Positions 16,683 to 26,307 of a stretch of 63,787 nt of DNA are shown piece after piece; the first letter of the stretch is position 1; each line of letters begins with the position of its first letter. The stretch spans positions 1-63,787 of the forward strand of contig CALUQX010000016.1 of NCBI GenBank assembly GCA_944323045.1, written 5' to 3'. The notes beneath the pieces were generated by a model that had not been told where the DNA came from, searched no databases, and worked only from the letters and a program-made list of their open reading frames with translations. Both the position numbers and the translations under genes were made by a program. The stretch comes from Candidatus Gastranaerophilales bacterium. GTDB lineage: Bacteria; Cyanobacteriota; Vampirovibrionia; Gastranaerophilales; Gastranaerophilaceae.

Positions 16683-18461
16683 ATGAAAAAGACAGAACTT
16701 CTTGCGCCTGCTAAAGATAAAAATACCGCGATTAGTGCGATTAATTGCGGGGCTGATGCTGTTTATATCGGAGCAATTAATTTCGGGGCGAGAAAAAATG
16801 CCGCCAATTCACTTGAGGATATCAAAGAAATCGTTGATTATGCTCACAAGTTTTATGTAAAAGTGCATGTAACTATTAATACAATTTTGAATGATGAAGA
16901 GTTAGAACAGGCAAAAGCACTGATAAAAGAACTTTATGATATCGGTGTTGATGCAATAATTGTGCAGGATGCAGGAATACTGGAACTTGCGCTTTGCAAA
17001 GAACTTCCTCCTATTGTTTTACATGCCAGTACACAGTGCAATAACAGAACACTTGAAAAAGCTGAATTTTTTGATAAAATTGGTATTTCGCGGGTAATTC
17101 TCGCCCGTGAATTGTCACTTGAAAAGATAAAAGAAATCTGTTCTGATATTAATGCTGAGGTTGAAACATTTGTACATGGAGCTTTGTGCGTCTCTTATAG
17201 TGGGCAGTGCTATTTGAGCCAGTATATAGGCGGACGTTCGGCAAACAGAGGTGAGTGCGCCCAGCCTTGCAGAAAAAAATATTCACTAATTGATGAGCGG
17301 GGGAATATAATTGCCAGCGGTAAACATTTGTTGAGTTTACGTGATTTTAATGCATCAAAACATCTTAAAAATCTTGTAGATGCCGGCGTGAAATCCTTTA
17401 AAATAGAAGGGCGGCTTAAGGACGAGAATTATGTAAAAAATGTCGCGGCTTACTATCGTCAAGAATTGGATAAAATTTCTGAAAAAAGTTCTTCAGGCAA
17501 ATGTTTTTATGACTTTGAACCCGATGTATATAAGAGTTTTAACCGGGGGTTTACGGATTATTTTCTGGAGGGACGGAAAAAATGTTTCAACTTTGACAGT
17601 CCAAAGTCTACCGGTGAAAAATTAGGCAGGATTAAAAAAGTTTATAATGACTGCTTTGAGATTGAATTTAGCGGCGAAACTAAAAAGATAAATCCACAGG
17701 ATGGGCTGTGTTTTTTCAGCAATGATGAACTCTCAGGCTGCCTTGTTAATAAAGCGGCTGGCAGAAAGATTTATCCGAATAAAATGGATGATATTGCTGC
17801 CGGCATGATTGTTTACAGAAATTTTGATGTTGAATTTGAAAAGCAGCTTACCAATACCCGCACAAAACGCCGTATCAAAGTGGATTTTATATATTCTGAC
17901 GGCATTTTGACCGCAGTTGATGAGGACTGTAATAGAGTCCATATCAATCTGCCGGAAAATGAAATGCCGAAAAATCCGGACAAAATGAAGGAAAACTTTA
18001 TTAGTCAGCTCCAAAAAACAGGCGAGAGTGATTTTTATGTTGGGAAAATAGAAATTAATTCAGAATTGCCGTTTCTGCCTTTGTCAGAAATAAATAAAAT
18101 AAGACGTGATATTCTGGATGAATTAATGCAGGAACGTTTAAAAAATTATCCGCACGAAATTCAACAGCCGTTGCATTATACAAAATTCCCGCATGAAGAG
18201 TACGATTACCATGCGAATGTTCACAATAAAAAGGCTCTGGAATTCTATGAAAAATGCGGTTGTAAAATTACGGAAAAATCATTTGAAAGTTGTGTGCCGG
18301 CTCATTCTGGGGTGGAACTTATGCGCTGCAAACACTGTTTGAAATTCGCTTTTGACATGTGCAAATCGCCTGAAAAACTTTTTCTAGTTGATGAAAAAGG
18401 CAAAAAATATCCGCTTAAATTTGACTGCAAAAATTGTGAAATGGTTGTCTTAAAGCCGTAA
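16683..18461 (+). CDS. U32 peptidase-family protein, RlhA-like (rRNA/tRNA hydroxylation)
   Basis: A 592-residue protein with an N-terminal U32 TIM-barrel domain: ELLAPAKDKNTAISAINCGA, VETFVHGALCVSYSGQCYLS, NRGECAQPCRKKY, SFKIEGRLKDENYV. A DUF3656-like region follows, ending PLSEINKIRRDILDELMQER. This order matches E. coli RlhA, which makes 5-hydroxycytidine in 23S rRNA; related U32 proteins hydroxylate tRNA uridine. The cysteines in the barrel fit an iron-sulfur cluster. The C-terminus adds a CKHC/CKNC zinc-like cluster. RNA modification is therefore likelier than proteolysis, despite the family name. Confidence 0.8.
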   Translation: MKKTELLAPAKDKNTAISAINCGADAVYIGAINFGARKNAANSLEDIKEIVDYAHKFYVKVHVTINTILNDEELEQAKALIKELYDIGVDAIIVQDAGILELALCKELPPIVLHASTQCNNRTLEKAEFFDKIGISRVILARELSLEKIKEICSDINAEVETFVHGALCVSYSGQCYLSQYIGGRSANRGECAQPCRKKYSLIDERGNIIASGKHLLSLRDFNASKHLKNLVDAGVKSFKIEGRLKDENYVKNVAAYYRQELDKISEKSSSGKCFYDFEPDVYKSFNRGFTDYFLEGRKKCFNFDSPKSTGEKLGRIKKVYNDCFEIEFSGETKKINPQDGLCFFSNDELSGCLVNKAAGRKIYPNKMDDIAAGMIVYRNFDVEFEKQLTNTRTKRRIKVDFIYSDGILTAVDEDCNRVHINLPENEMPKNPDKMKENFISQLQKTGESDFYVGKIEINSELPFLPLSEINKIRRDILDELMQERLKNYPHEIQQPLHYTKFPHEEYDYHANVHNKKALEFYEKCGCKITEKSFESCVPAHSGVELMRCKHCLKFAFDMCKSPEKLFLVDEKGKKYPLKFDCKNCEMVVLKP

Positions 18462-18462
18462 T

Positions 18463-19437
18463 TTATCCATTTTTCTTGTAGTTCATAATTTTATCTCTTA
18501 CTTTGATGCCGCCCCATGTGCTTGCAGTAAACGCAATGGCGACAGCACAATAACTGAGCCATGCCAGCCCGTAGCCTCCGGCAAGTTTTTTAAGTTTATC
18601 CGGCTGCAGGTATTTTTTTGCAAATTTCAGTCCATTAATTGATGCCAGTCCTTCTTCTGCGAGCATCGGGACAAATGACGCAAGGGTTAATTTTCCTGCA
18701 TTGTTTTTGATAAAATCTTTTGTTTTTTCTAATTTAGATTTTTCATTTTTCGGTGTATTTTTTACGTCATGACAAAGTCCCACAGCCACCAATGCAGGCA
18801 TGATTAGAGGAAGACCATAAGGGGTTAAATTACGCGCCTTTTGTAAAAATTTCCCGATTTTGCTGAAAGCGGCGTTATAAGCATGACCCGCTTCATGATA
18901 AGCTGACATATAACTTTGAGTTTCCGGTATAATTATATGTTTGGTGGCAGGAGAAAAACACGCATTCAACCCTTCCGTAATTTTTTGCTTAAAGCTTTCT
19001 CTTATAGCTTTTGGAATATAAGAATTTCCCTTAACAGCTTTAGATAAAATTTGGGATAATTCTTCTTGATTAGCTCCGGTTGCGACAAAAAGTTTAACCC
19101 CTTTTTCTTTCAATCCTGTTTCTTGTAAAATATTTTCAATGTTGGATTTCGTTTTTGCAAAAGAGTCAAGATTCGGCAGTATCTTAAGCATTACATTTTT
19201 ATAGATATAAAGATCTGATGGTGAAATTTTCTTAAGATATTCATTTGCAAGATATATGGTTGGTGAGATAGCTAAAGCCGCCCCTGTTGTAATTGCCGCA
19301 GCTTTTTTAAGCACAGAAAGACTACCTTTGGCTTTCGTGGTATTTTGAGGGGGTTGTGGAGTTGTATTTAAAAAATATTTTGAATTATCTGTATTGCAAC
19401 CTGAGAATGAAATGTCCATATCTGGTCTAAAAAACAA
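18463..19437 (-). CDS. Membrane protein with HEAGH metallopeptidase motif
   Basis: About 324 residues, with membrane segments near residues 45-65, 215-230 and 290-310. Between the first two lies AYHEAGHAYNA, a HExxH-type zinc site. EEGLAS further on could supply the third ligand. The N-terminus MDISFSGCNT is short and polar. A membrane-bound zinc protease is the natural reading, but overall similarity to a named family is not evident. The frame begins with TTG at 19437; ATG at 19419 is equally possible, and neither has a clear ribosome-binding site. It follows rfbD by about 16 bases and may rely on coupling. Confidence 0.65.
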   Translation of the reverse strand: MFFRPDMDISFSGCNTDNSKYFLNTTPQPPQNTTKAKGSLSVLKKAAAITTGAALAISPTIYLANEYLKKISPSDLYIYKNVMLKILPNLDSFAKTKSNIENILQETGLKEKGVKLFVATGANQEELSQILSKAVKGNSYIPKAIRESFKQKITEGLNACFSPATKHIIIPETQSYMSAYHEAGHAYNAAFSKIGKFLQKARNLTPYGLPLIMPALVAVGLCHDVKNTPKNEKSKLEKTKDFIKNNAGKLTLASFVPMLAEEGLASINGLKFAKKYLQPDKLKKLAGGYGLAWLSYCAVAIAFTASTWGGIKVRDKIMNYKKNG

Positions 19438-19452
19438 ACAAAATATTTTTTG

Positions 19453-20274
19453 CTATACATCTCTGAGCGCCAAATAGTCATGCAGTGCGACCTGCCAGTT
19501 TCTGCAAATGCCGCCGTTATCCATTACGCTGTAATGCGGGCGTTTTGCAGGACGCGGAAATTCGTCGGTTGTACACGGTTTTACGTCTACATCAATATTG
19601 GTTTGTTTGAATATTTCTTTTGCAAACCCACACCAGCTTGTACTACCCGAACCACAGACATGATAAGTACCAAACGGCTTTGAAAGGAGATGTAAAATTC
19701 CGTTGGCAAGTTCAACAGTCCAGGTCGGGCAGCCAATCTGGTCGTCTACGACGAGTAATTCTTTTTTCGTTTTAGAAAGGTTAATCATGGTTTCAACAAA
19801 GTTTTTGCCGTGATGTCCGTATAACCAGCTTGTGCGGGCTATATAATATTTTTCACAGTATTTTTTAACCATTTCTTCGCCGCGGAGTTTAGTAAGCCCG
19901 TAATTATTCAGAGGTTTGGTATCATCCAGCGGTGTATAAGGTGTTGTTTTAGTGCCGTCAAATACATAATCTGTTGAAATATATACCATAGGAATATCTA
20001 TTTTAGCACAGGCTTTTGCAATATTTTCAGTGCCGAGAATGTTGATTTTTTCTGCAGTTTCATAATCTTCTTCAGCTTTATCAACATTTGTGTAAGCAGC
20101 ACAATGGATTACCATATCCGGATGAGTTTGTTCTATTATTGACATAGCCGCCTCATCATCTGTAATATCAAGGTTATTGATATCTGTTTCAATAACAAAC
20201 ATGCCTGCATCTTCTAATATCGGACATAAATCTTTGCCTAACATTCCGTTAGCGCCGGTTACTAAAACTTTCAT
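19453..20274 (-). CDS. rfbD: dTDP-4-dehydrorhamnose reductase
   Basis: A 273-residue SDR enzyme that makes dTDP-L-rhamnose in the last step of the pathway. It has GANGMLGKDLC for the dinucleotide, STDYVFDGTK, and YGLTKLRGEE with the catalytic Tyr and Lys. TSWLYGHHGKNFV is typical of RmlD. It overlaps rfbB by one base (TAATG). The order rfbC-rfbB-rfbD lacks rfbA, which must lie elsewhere. Confidence 0.95.
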   Translation of the reverse strand: MKVLVTGANGMLGKDLCPILEDAGMFVIETDINNLDITDDEAAMSIIEQTHPDMVIHCAAYTNVDKAEEDYETAEKINILGTENIAKACAKIDIPMVYISTDYVFDGTKTTPYTPLDDTKPLNNYGLTKLRGEEMVKKYCEKYYIARTSWLYGHHGKNFVETMINLSKTKKELLVVDDQIGCPTWTVELANGILHLLSKPFGTYHVCGSGSTSWCGFAKEIFKQTNIDVDVKPCTTDEFPRPAKRPHYSVMDNGGICRNWQVALHDYLALRDV

Positions 20275-21254
20275 TATACCAGACTCGCTTTCTTGTTTTC
20301 AATATTTTTAATCCATTGCTGATTGTTCAAATACCAGTCAATAGTCAGTTTTATACCCTGTTCAAAAGTTACTGAAGGCATCCAGCCGAGTTCTGACTGA
20401 ATTTTGTCGTTGCAGATAGCATATCTTCTGTCGTGTCCTAATCTGTCATCAACATATTTGATGTAACTTTCATCTTTACCCATTGCATCAAGAATAATTT
20501 TGGTAATTTCGAGGTTTGTTTTTTCGTTATGACCGCCTATATTGTAAACTTCCCCAATACGTCCTTTATGCAGTACAGTATCAATTGCCGCACAGTGATC
20601 ATAAACATAAAGCCAGTCGCGGACATTTAGTCCGTCGCCGTAAACAGGGACTTTTTCACCTTTAAGGAGCTGTGAAATAAAGAATGGGATTAATTTTTCC
20701 GGATACTGATAAGGTCCGTAGTTGTTAGAACAGCGGGTTGTTAAAACAGGCATCTTGTAAGTTTCATAATAAGCACGCACAAGCATATCCGCACTTGCCT
20801 TAGAGGCTGAATACGGGCTGTTTGGCGCAAGCGGAGTTGTTTCGTAGAAATAGCCGTCTTTGTCCAGTGTGCCGTAAACTTCATCAGTAGAAACCTGCAA
20901 ATATCTTTGAATTTTACATTCTTTTGCTGCCTGTAAAAGATTCAATGTGCCTTTTACATTAGTTTCAATAAATATTTCCGGACCTGTAATTGAGCGGTCA
21001 ACGTGGCTTTCTGCTGCAAAGTTAACGACTGCGTCAACCTGTTCAACAAGTTCCGGAACTAAATTTTTGTCGCAGATATTTCCGTGTACAAACGTATAAT
21101 TCGGATTGCCTTTTACATCATCAAGATTTTCTATATTGCCGGCATAAGTAAGTGCATCAAGATTTATTACTTTATAATCAGGGTATTTATTCAAGATGTG
21201 TCTTACAAAACAACTGCCTATAAATCCGGCGCCGCCTGTTACGAGAAGTTTCAT
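20274..21254 (-). CDS. rfbB: dTDP-glucose 4,6-dehydratase
   Basis: A 326-residue NAD-dependent dehydratase. [13 protein letters not shown] binds NAD, NFAAESHVDRSI and STDEVYGTL carry active-site residues, and YSASKASADML has the Tyr-xxx-Lys pair. It converts dTDP-glucose to the 4-keto-6-deoxy sugar, the substrate for rfbC. It shares one-base TAATG overlaps with rfbC upstream and rfbD downstream. Confidence 0.96.
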   Translation of the reverse strand: MKLLVTGGAGFIGSCFVRHILNKYPDYKVINLDALTYAGNIENLDDVKGNPNYTFVHGNICDKNLVPELVEQVDAVVNFAAESHVDRSITGPEIFIETNVKGTLNLLQAAKECKIQRYLQVSTDEVYGTLDKDGYFYETTPLAPNSPYSASKASADMLVRAYYETYKMPVLTTRCSNNYGPYQYPEKLIPFFISQLLKGEKVPVYGDGLNVRDWLYVYDHCAAIDTVLHKGRIGEVYNIGGHNEKTNLEITKIILDAMGKDESYIKYVDDRLGHDRRYAICNDKIQSELGWMPSVTFEQGIKLTIDWYLNNQQWIKNIENKKASLV

Positions 21255-21811
21255 TATTTCAATTCCTCCAGATTAATGTTTTTTAAAGCAGGCTGTACTT
21301 TGTCTTTTTCGCTCAAAATAGGGTCAAAATCAATTTCCCAGTCAATATTAATATCTTTATCACACCAGAGAACGCCTCTGTCATGTGCCGGTGAGTATTC
21401 GCCGCTTGCTTTGTATAAGAGTTCAGCCTCATCAGAAAGTACGACAAATCCGTGCCCGAAGCCTTCCGGAATATATAACATCTGTTTATTTTCTTCAGAG
21501 AGTTCAACTTTTACGTATTTGCCGAAAGTTTTGGACTCAGGTCTCAAATCCACTGCCACATCGTAAATTCTTCCGCGTGCACATCTGACAAGTTTTGCCT
21601 GCCCGTAAGGTTTTGCCTGATAGTGCAAGCCTCTTAAGACATGTGCGGTTGATTTTGAATGGTTATCCTGATTAAATTCAACAGTAATTCCGTTTGCAAA
21701 AAAGTCTGATTTTTTATAACTTTCCAGAAAAAAACCACGGTTGTCACCGAAAACTTTAGGCGTTACAAGAATTACATCTTCAATCTCTAATCTTTTAAAT
21801 TCAAAAGGCAT
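21254..21811 (-). CDS. rfbC: dTDP-4-dehydrorhamnose 3,5-epimerase
   Basis: About 185 residues from the ATG at 21811, cupin-fold RmlC. It has FGDNRGFFLESYKK, FNQDNHSKSTAHVLRGLHYQ with the catalytic His, and YIPEGFGHGFVVLSD. I prefer 21811 over the open-frame start at 21832 because GGGAAGAG directly precedes it and the family normally begins MPFEFKRL-like. It is first in the rfbC-rfbB-rfbD operon, which supplies rhamnose for surface polysaccharide. Confidence 0.95.
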   Translation of the reverse strand: MPFEFKRLEIEDVILVTPKVFGDNRGFFLESYKKSDFFANGITVEFNQDNHSKSTAHVLRGLHYQAKPYGQAKLVRCARGRIYDVAVDLRPESKTFGKYVKVELSEENKQMLYIPEGFGHGFVVLSDEAELLYKASGEYSPAHDRGVLWCDKDINIDWEIDFDPILSEKDKVQPALKNINLEELK

Positions 21812-21896
21812 ATTCTCTTCCCTTCTATTCAAATAATATCATAAATAAAATAATATGTACAGTAAATTATTCTGTAATATAACCTTTATGGAGCTG

Positions 21897-21926
21897 TTGA
21901 CAATGAATAATTTTTTATGGTAGCAT
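21897..21926 (+). promoter_or_regulatory. Candidate promoter of the RND efflux operon
   Basis: TTGACA at 21897-21902 and TAGCAT at 21921-21926 are 18 bases apart. A short inverted repeat (TGTTGT...ACAACA) follows immediately, just before the ribosome-binding site, and could be an operator. Confidence 0.45.
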
Positions 21927-21959
21927 TGTTGTAAAAACAACAGACATAAGGGAGAGAAA

Positions 21960-23141
21960 ATGAAAAAAAATATAATAATTCTGGTTGCAATAGTAATTGC
22001 CGCTGTAATTTTCCGCCTTGGTTATACAAAAGTTACCCGTTTTATGGCAGGACGCGCTGCCCTGAGCAAGCCGGCGCCGCAGGTTCTGGCTGAAACTATT
22101 GGCGAAGAAGATATAATAAGAAGTTATCAAGTACAGGGTAGAGTGATGTCAAAGTATCGAGTTGACGTACTTGCACGTATTTCCGGATACCTGCAAAAGA
22201 GTTTCTTTAAAGAAGGTGACTTTGTAAAAGCAGGTCAGACACTGTTTTTGATAGAACCTACAGAATTTTCTAATGCGGCAAAAGTTGCAGGGGCAAATGT
22301 TGCAAATCTTAAGGCACAATTAGTTTATGCAGAAAAACAGCTTGCACGTGCAGAAGATCTTGTTAAAAAGGATTATATAGCTAAGTCCCAGTACGATAAC
22401 TTGTTGTCTCAACGCGATTCATTGCGTGCGCAACTGGCATCAGCACAGGCGGCTTACAGTGATGCAAACCGCAATCTGAGTTATACAAATGTTAAATCTC
22501 CGGTTGACGGACGCGTAGGTATTATATCAGTTACTTTAGGAAACTATGTTTCCCCGTCATCAGGTGCGCTGACAACAATTTACAGCACCAACCCTATTTA
22601 TGTGACTTTCCCGTTGGATTCGGCTGATTTTGCGGCTATTTCGGCTTCTGACAAAGAAGATAATAAAAACAGAAAAGTTGAAATAATTCTTCCTAACGGA
22701 CAGCAGTATAACAAAACAGGTGTACAGGATTTTCAGGACAACAAGGTTGACCAGTCTACAGGTACGGTTACAATGCGTGCAACTTTTGACAATCCTGATA
22801 ATGCACTTATTCACGGGGAATTTGTCACAGTAAAACTCTATGCAAATCGTCCGTCACTTGTCCCTGTTGTTCCGCAGACTGCTGTTCAGGAAAATCAGGC
22901 AGGTAAATATGTTTATAAACTCGATGAAAACGAACTGCCGCAATTGACTTATATCAAAACAATCGGTCAAAGCGGCGACAAATGGATTGTTGATGAAGGA
23001 CTTGTAAAAGGCGACAGAGTCATAGTTGACGGATTACAAAAAGTCACCCCGGGTAAGCCGGTTAGACTTGTAAGTGCCGAAGAAATGGCTAAAATTAGAA
23101 AAGCAGAAAACACTGATAACGACAAAAAGAAGAAAAAATAA
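21960..23141 (+). CDS. RND efflux periplasmic adaptor (HlyD/AcrA family)
   Basis: A 393-residue adaptor that joins the inner-membrane pump to the outer-membrane channel. The N-terminus MKKNIIILVAIVIAAVIF is a membrane anchor or signal. RISGYLQKSFFKEGDFVKAG is the lipoyl half-motif, followed by a coiled-coil hairpin (about 95-155) and the second half NVKSPVDGRVG. Membrane-proximal beta domains and a Lys-rich tail finish it. GGGAGAG precedes the ATG. First of three genes in the pump operon. Confidence 0.93.
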   Translation: MKKNIIILVAIVIAAVIFRLGYTKVTRFMAGRAALSKPAPQVLAETIGEEDIIRSYQVQGRVMSKYRVDVLARISGYLQKSFFKEGDFVKAGQTLFLIEPTEFSNAAKVAGANVANLKAQLVYAEKQLARAEDLVKKDYIAKSQYDNLLSQRDSLRAQLASAQAAYSDANRNLSYTNVKSPVDGRVGIISVTLGNYVSPSSGALTTIYSTNPIYVTFPLDSADFAAISASDKEDNKNRKVEIILPNGQQYNKTGVQDFQDNKVDQSTGTVTMRATFDNPDNALIHGEFVTVKLYANRPSLVPVVPQTAVQENQAGKYVYKLDENELPQLTYIKTIGQSGDKWIVDEGLVKGDRVIVDGLQKVTPGKPVRLVSAEEMAKIRKAENTDNDKKKKK

Positions 23142-23163
23142 TTATTTACAGTAAGGGAAACAG

Positions 23164-26100
23164 ATGTCAGAACAACAAAAATCTAATTTATTTATACAAA
23201 GACCTAAACTTGCGATAGTAATCTCACTGGTTATTGTACTTGCAGGTCTTTTGATGATAAAAATGCTTCCGCTGGAAGAGTATCCGTCAATCACACCTCC
23301 TCAAGTTGTTGTAACGGCAACTTACGCAGGTGCAAGTTCTGATGTTGTGGAATCCACCATTGCTGCCCCTGTTGAGGCTCAATTGAACGGGGTTGAAGAT
23401 ATGATTTACATGTCTTCTACATCCCAAAACGGGCAATATCAGCTTACATTATACTTTAATATCGGCTCAGACCCTGATATGGCGGTTGTAAACGTTCAAA
23501 ACCAGTTACAGCTTGTAACTCCACGTCTGCCGGAAGAGGTCAGAAGATACGGGCTTTCTGTTAAGAAATCAACCGGTGGTCCGGGGCTTTTGATGATATC
23601 AGTAAATTCTCCGACAGGGACATACGACAACTTATACATTGCAAACTACGCATCTATCTATATCAAAGATGAACTCGCACGTATCAAAGGGGTTGGTAAA
23701 GTAAGTGTATTCGGCTCTTCTGAATATTCAATGCGTGTCTGGCTCGACGCTGCTAAAATGGCTGGATTAGGTATTTCAATCAGTGAGGTTAATTCTGCCA
23801 TAACCCAGCAAAACACTCAGGCACCTGCCGGGGATTTAGGTGTTGAACCTATGGCTAATAAGCAGATGATTAAACTGACTCTCCGCACCCCGGGGCGTTT
23901 GAAAGATGTTGAAGATTTTGAAAATATTATAGTCCGCTCAAAACCTGACGGCTCTCAAATAAAAATTAAAGATATAGCAAGAGTGGAACTCGGGGCGGAA
24001 AGCTATTCGTACTTCTCACGTATAAAAGGTAAAAACGCCGCAATTATTTCGATTCAACAACTTCCTGAAGCTAATGCTATTGATTTGTCTAACAAAATTC
24101 AGGCAAAAATGAAAGAACTCAGCAAAGGGTTTCCGCAGGGGATTGAATATAAAATTCAGCACGATGAAACTGAGTTTGTGCGTGAATCTATTAATGAAGT
24201 TGTAAATGCCATAGGGCTTGCAATTATCCTTGTAGGTATTGTTACTTATCTGTTTCTTGGAAGTGCAAGGGCTGCATTTATCCCGTTCTGTGCAATTCCT
24301 GTTTCATTAATCGGTGTATTCATATTTATGAATCTTTTAGGGTTTTCAATAAACTTACTGATTTTATTCGGGTTAGTTCTTGCAGTAGGGCTGGTTGTTG
24401 ACGATGCTATTGTTGTATTGGAAAACACGCAGCGTCATATTCAGGAGGGCAAGCTGCCGCGTGAAGCAACAGAAGTTACAATGCAGGAAGTTTTCGGCGC
24501 TGTACTTGCAACTTCACTTGTTTTGATGGCAGTATTTGTACCAGTTTCATTTATGGCAGGTATCACAGGGCAGATGTTCAGGCAGTTCGCACTATGTATT
24601 GCCACATCTATCGGGCTTTCTACCCTCGTTGCTTTGACGCTTGCGCCTGCACTCTGTTCAATGATTCTTAAAACTAATGACCAGCAGAATGAAATTAAAT
24701 TTATACAAAAGTTCAACGAATGGTTTAATAAAGTCAGAGACAAGTATTTAACCGGCGCTCAAGTCTTTATTAACTCGCCAAAAACTACATTAATTACATT
24801 CTTTTCAATAATTGCTTTTATTCTTTTCATGTTTAATATTATACCAACCGGATTTTTGCCGACAGAAGACAAAGGCGCTATATTCTCACAAATACAGTTA
24901 CCGGAAGGATCTTCTGCCTCAAGAACAGATATTGTTGCAACAGAAATTGAACAACGAATGATGGCTATGGACGGTGTTCACAGTACAATTACAATGGTTG
25001 GCTATTCAGGTGAAAATACGGCACTTATTGTTGCAGAACTTGATGAATACAAATACCGTAAGAAAAAATCGCTTTCAATGCAGAGTATTTTAACAAAAAT
25101 GCAAAAAGAATTTGCAAATTATCCTTCTGCGACTATCGCTACTTTTGCACCGCCTGCAATTTCAGGTCTTGGTATGTTCGGCGGGTTTGAATATCAGTTA
25201 CTCGACAAGGGCAACAGAAATCCGCAAGAATTGTACGATGAGGCTGTAAAAGTAATTGCTGAAGCAAATAAAGATCCCGCTTTTTCACTTGTATACACTT
25301 CTTACACAGCCAATCTGCCTCAAATGCTTATTGATATAGACGAGGCTAAAGCAATGGCGCAGAATGTCGCAATTTCTGAAATTTATTCAGCACTTGCAGG
25401 GTATTTCGGTAAATCTTATGTAAACGACTTTAATAAATACGGTCGTGTTTATCGTGTTTATTTGCAGGCAGACTCGCAATTCAGAGAAAAACCTTCTGAT
25501 ATAGACCGAATTTATGTGAAAAACACGCTCGGACATATGGTGCCGTTATCATCTGTTATTACTGTTAAAAACATCGTCGGACCTTACAGTTTAACCCGTT
25601 TTAATATGTATCCGGCAATTACAATTAACGGTATGGCATCAGAGGGCGTAAGCTCCGGTCAGGCAATGAACGCTATGCAGGCGCTTTCAGACAGAATTTT
25701 GCCTAAGGATATGGGGTATGCATGGTCAGGAAGTTCACTGCAGGAACATGAATCCGAAGGACAAATCGGACCAATTCTTGCAATGTCACTTGTGTTTGTA
25801 TACTTGTTCCTTGTAGCATTGTATGAAAGCTGGATGCTGCCGGTTGCCGTACTTTTAATTTCTCCGGTTGCACTTGTTGGCGCTCTGTTCTTCCAGTATG
25901 TTGCAGGATATTCACTCGACCTGTATTCTCAAATCGGGCTTGTTATGTTAATCGGGTTAAGTACAAAGCAGGCGATTTTGATTATTGAGTTTGCAAAAGA
26001 TGCACACGAAGCAGGCATGGGAATTAAAGAGGCAGCATTGCAGGCAGCTAAACTAAGATTCCGTGCTGTTATGATGACAAATATTGCATTTATCTTAGGG

Positions 26101-26298
26101 CTTTTGCCTCTGGTATTTGCATCAGGAGCCGGTGCTGCCAGCCGTCATTCAGTCGGAATGACCGTATTCGGCGGTATGATGGCTGTTGCCTTCATCGGTA
26201 CTTTCCTTGTGCCGGCTTTCTATGTAATGGTAGAAGAAATGAAAATTAATCTCGCTGAAAAACTAAAAGAGAGAAAAAATAAAAAAGATAATAAATAA
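23164..26298 (+). CDS. RND efflux transporter (AcrB/HAE1 family)
   Basis: A 1044-residue inner-membrane proton antiporter with twelve expected membrane helices and two large periplasmic loops. The proton-relay pair is the DD in GLVVDDAIVVLEN, and the partner lysine is in STKQAILIIEFAKD. The N-terminus RPKLAIVISLVIVLAG and PLEEYPSITPPQVVV are classic for the family. It should export hydrophobic compounds or drugs through the adjacent channel; substrate range is not deducible. It begins 22 bases after the adaptor gene. Confidence 0.96.
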   Translation: MSEQQKSNLFIQRPKLAIVISLVIVLAGLLMIKMLPLEEYPSITPPQVVVTATYAGASSDVVESTIAAPVEAQLNGVEDMIYMSSTSQNGQYQLTLYFNIGSDPDMAVVNVQNQLQLVTPRLPEEVRRYGLSVKKSTGGPGLLMISVNSPTGTYDNLYIANYASIYIKDELARIKGVGKVSVFGSSEYSMRVWLDAAKMAGLGISISEVNSAITQQNTQAPAGDLGVEPMANKQMIKLTLRTPGRLKDVEDFENIIVRSKPDGSQIKIKDIARVELGAESYSYFSRIKGKNAAIISIQQLPEANAIDLSNKIQAKMKELSKGFPQGIEYKIQHDETEFVRESINEVVNAIGLAIILVGIVTYLFLGSARAAFIPFCAIPVSLIGVFIFMNLLGFSINLLILFGLVLAVGLVVDDAIVVLENTQRHIQEGKLPREATEVTMQEVFGAVLATSLVLMAVFVPVSFMAGITGQMFRQFALCIATSIGLSTLVALTLAPALCSMILKTNDQQNEIKFIQKFNEWFNKVRDKYLTGAQVFINSPKTTLITFFSIIAFILFMFNIIPTGFLPTEDKGAIFSQIQLPEGSSASRTDIVATEIEQRMMAMDGVHSTITMVGYSGENTALIVAELDEYKYRKKKSLSMQSILTKMQKEFANYPSATIATFAPPAISGLGMFGGFEYQLLDKGNRNPQELYDEAVKVIAEANKDPAFSLVYTSYTANLPQMLIDIDEAKAMAQNVAISEIYSALAGYFGKSYVNDFNKYGRVYRVYLQADSQFREKPSDIDRIYVKNTLGHMVPLSSVITVKNIVGPYSLTRFNMYPAITINGMASEGVSSGQAMNAMQALSDRILPKDMGYAWSGSSLQEHESEGQIGPILAMSLVFVYLFLVALYESWMLPVAVLLISPVALVGALFFQYVAGYSLDLYSQIGLVMLIGLSTKQAILIIEFAKDAHEAGMGIKEAALQAAKLRFRAVMMTNIAFILGLLPLVFASGAGAASRHSVGMTVFGGMMAVAFIGTFLVPAFYVMVEEMKINLAEKLKERKNKKDNK

Positions 26299-26307
26299 AG
26301 GACAAAA

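Noticed and set aside
16683-18461. Collagenase/protease role for the U32 protein
   Set aside because: The DUF3656-type C-terminal region and cysteines match RNA-hydroxylating RlhA-like proteins better than secreted proteases, and there is no signal peptide.
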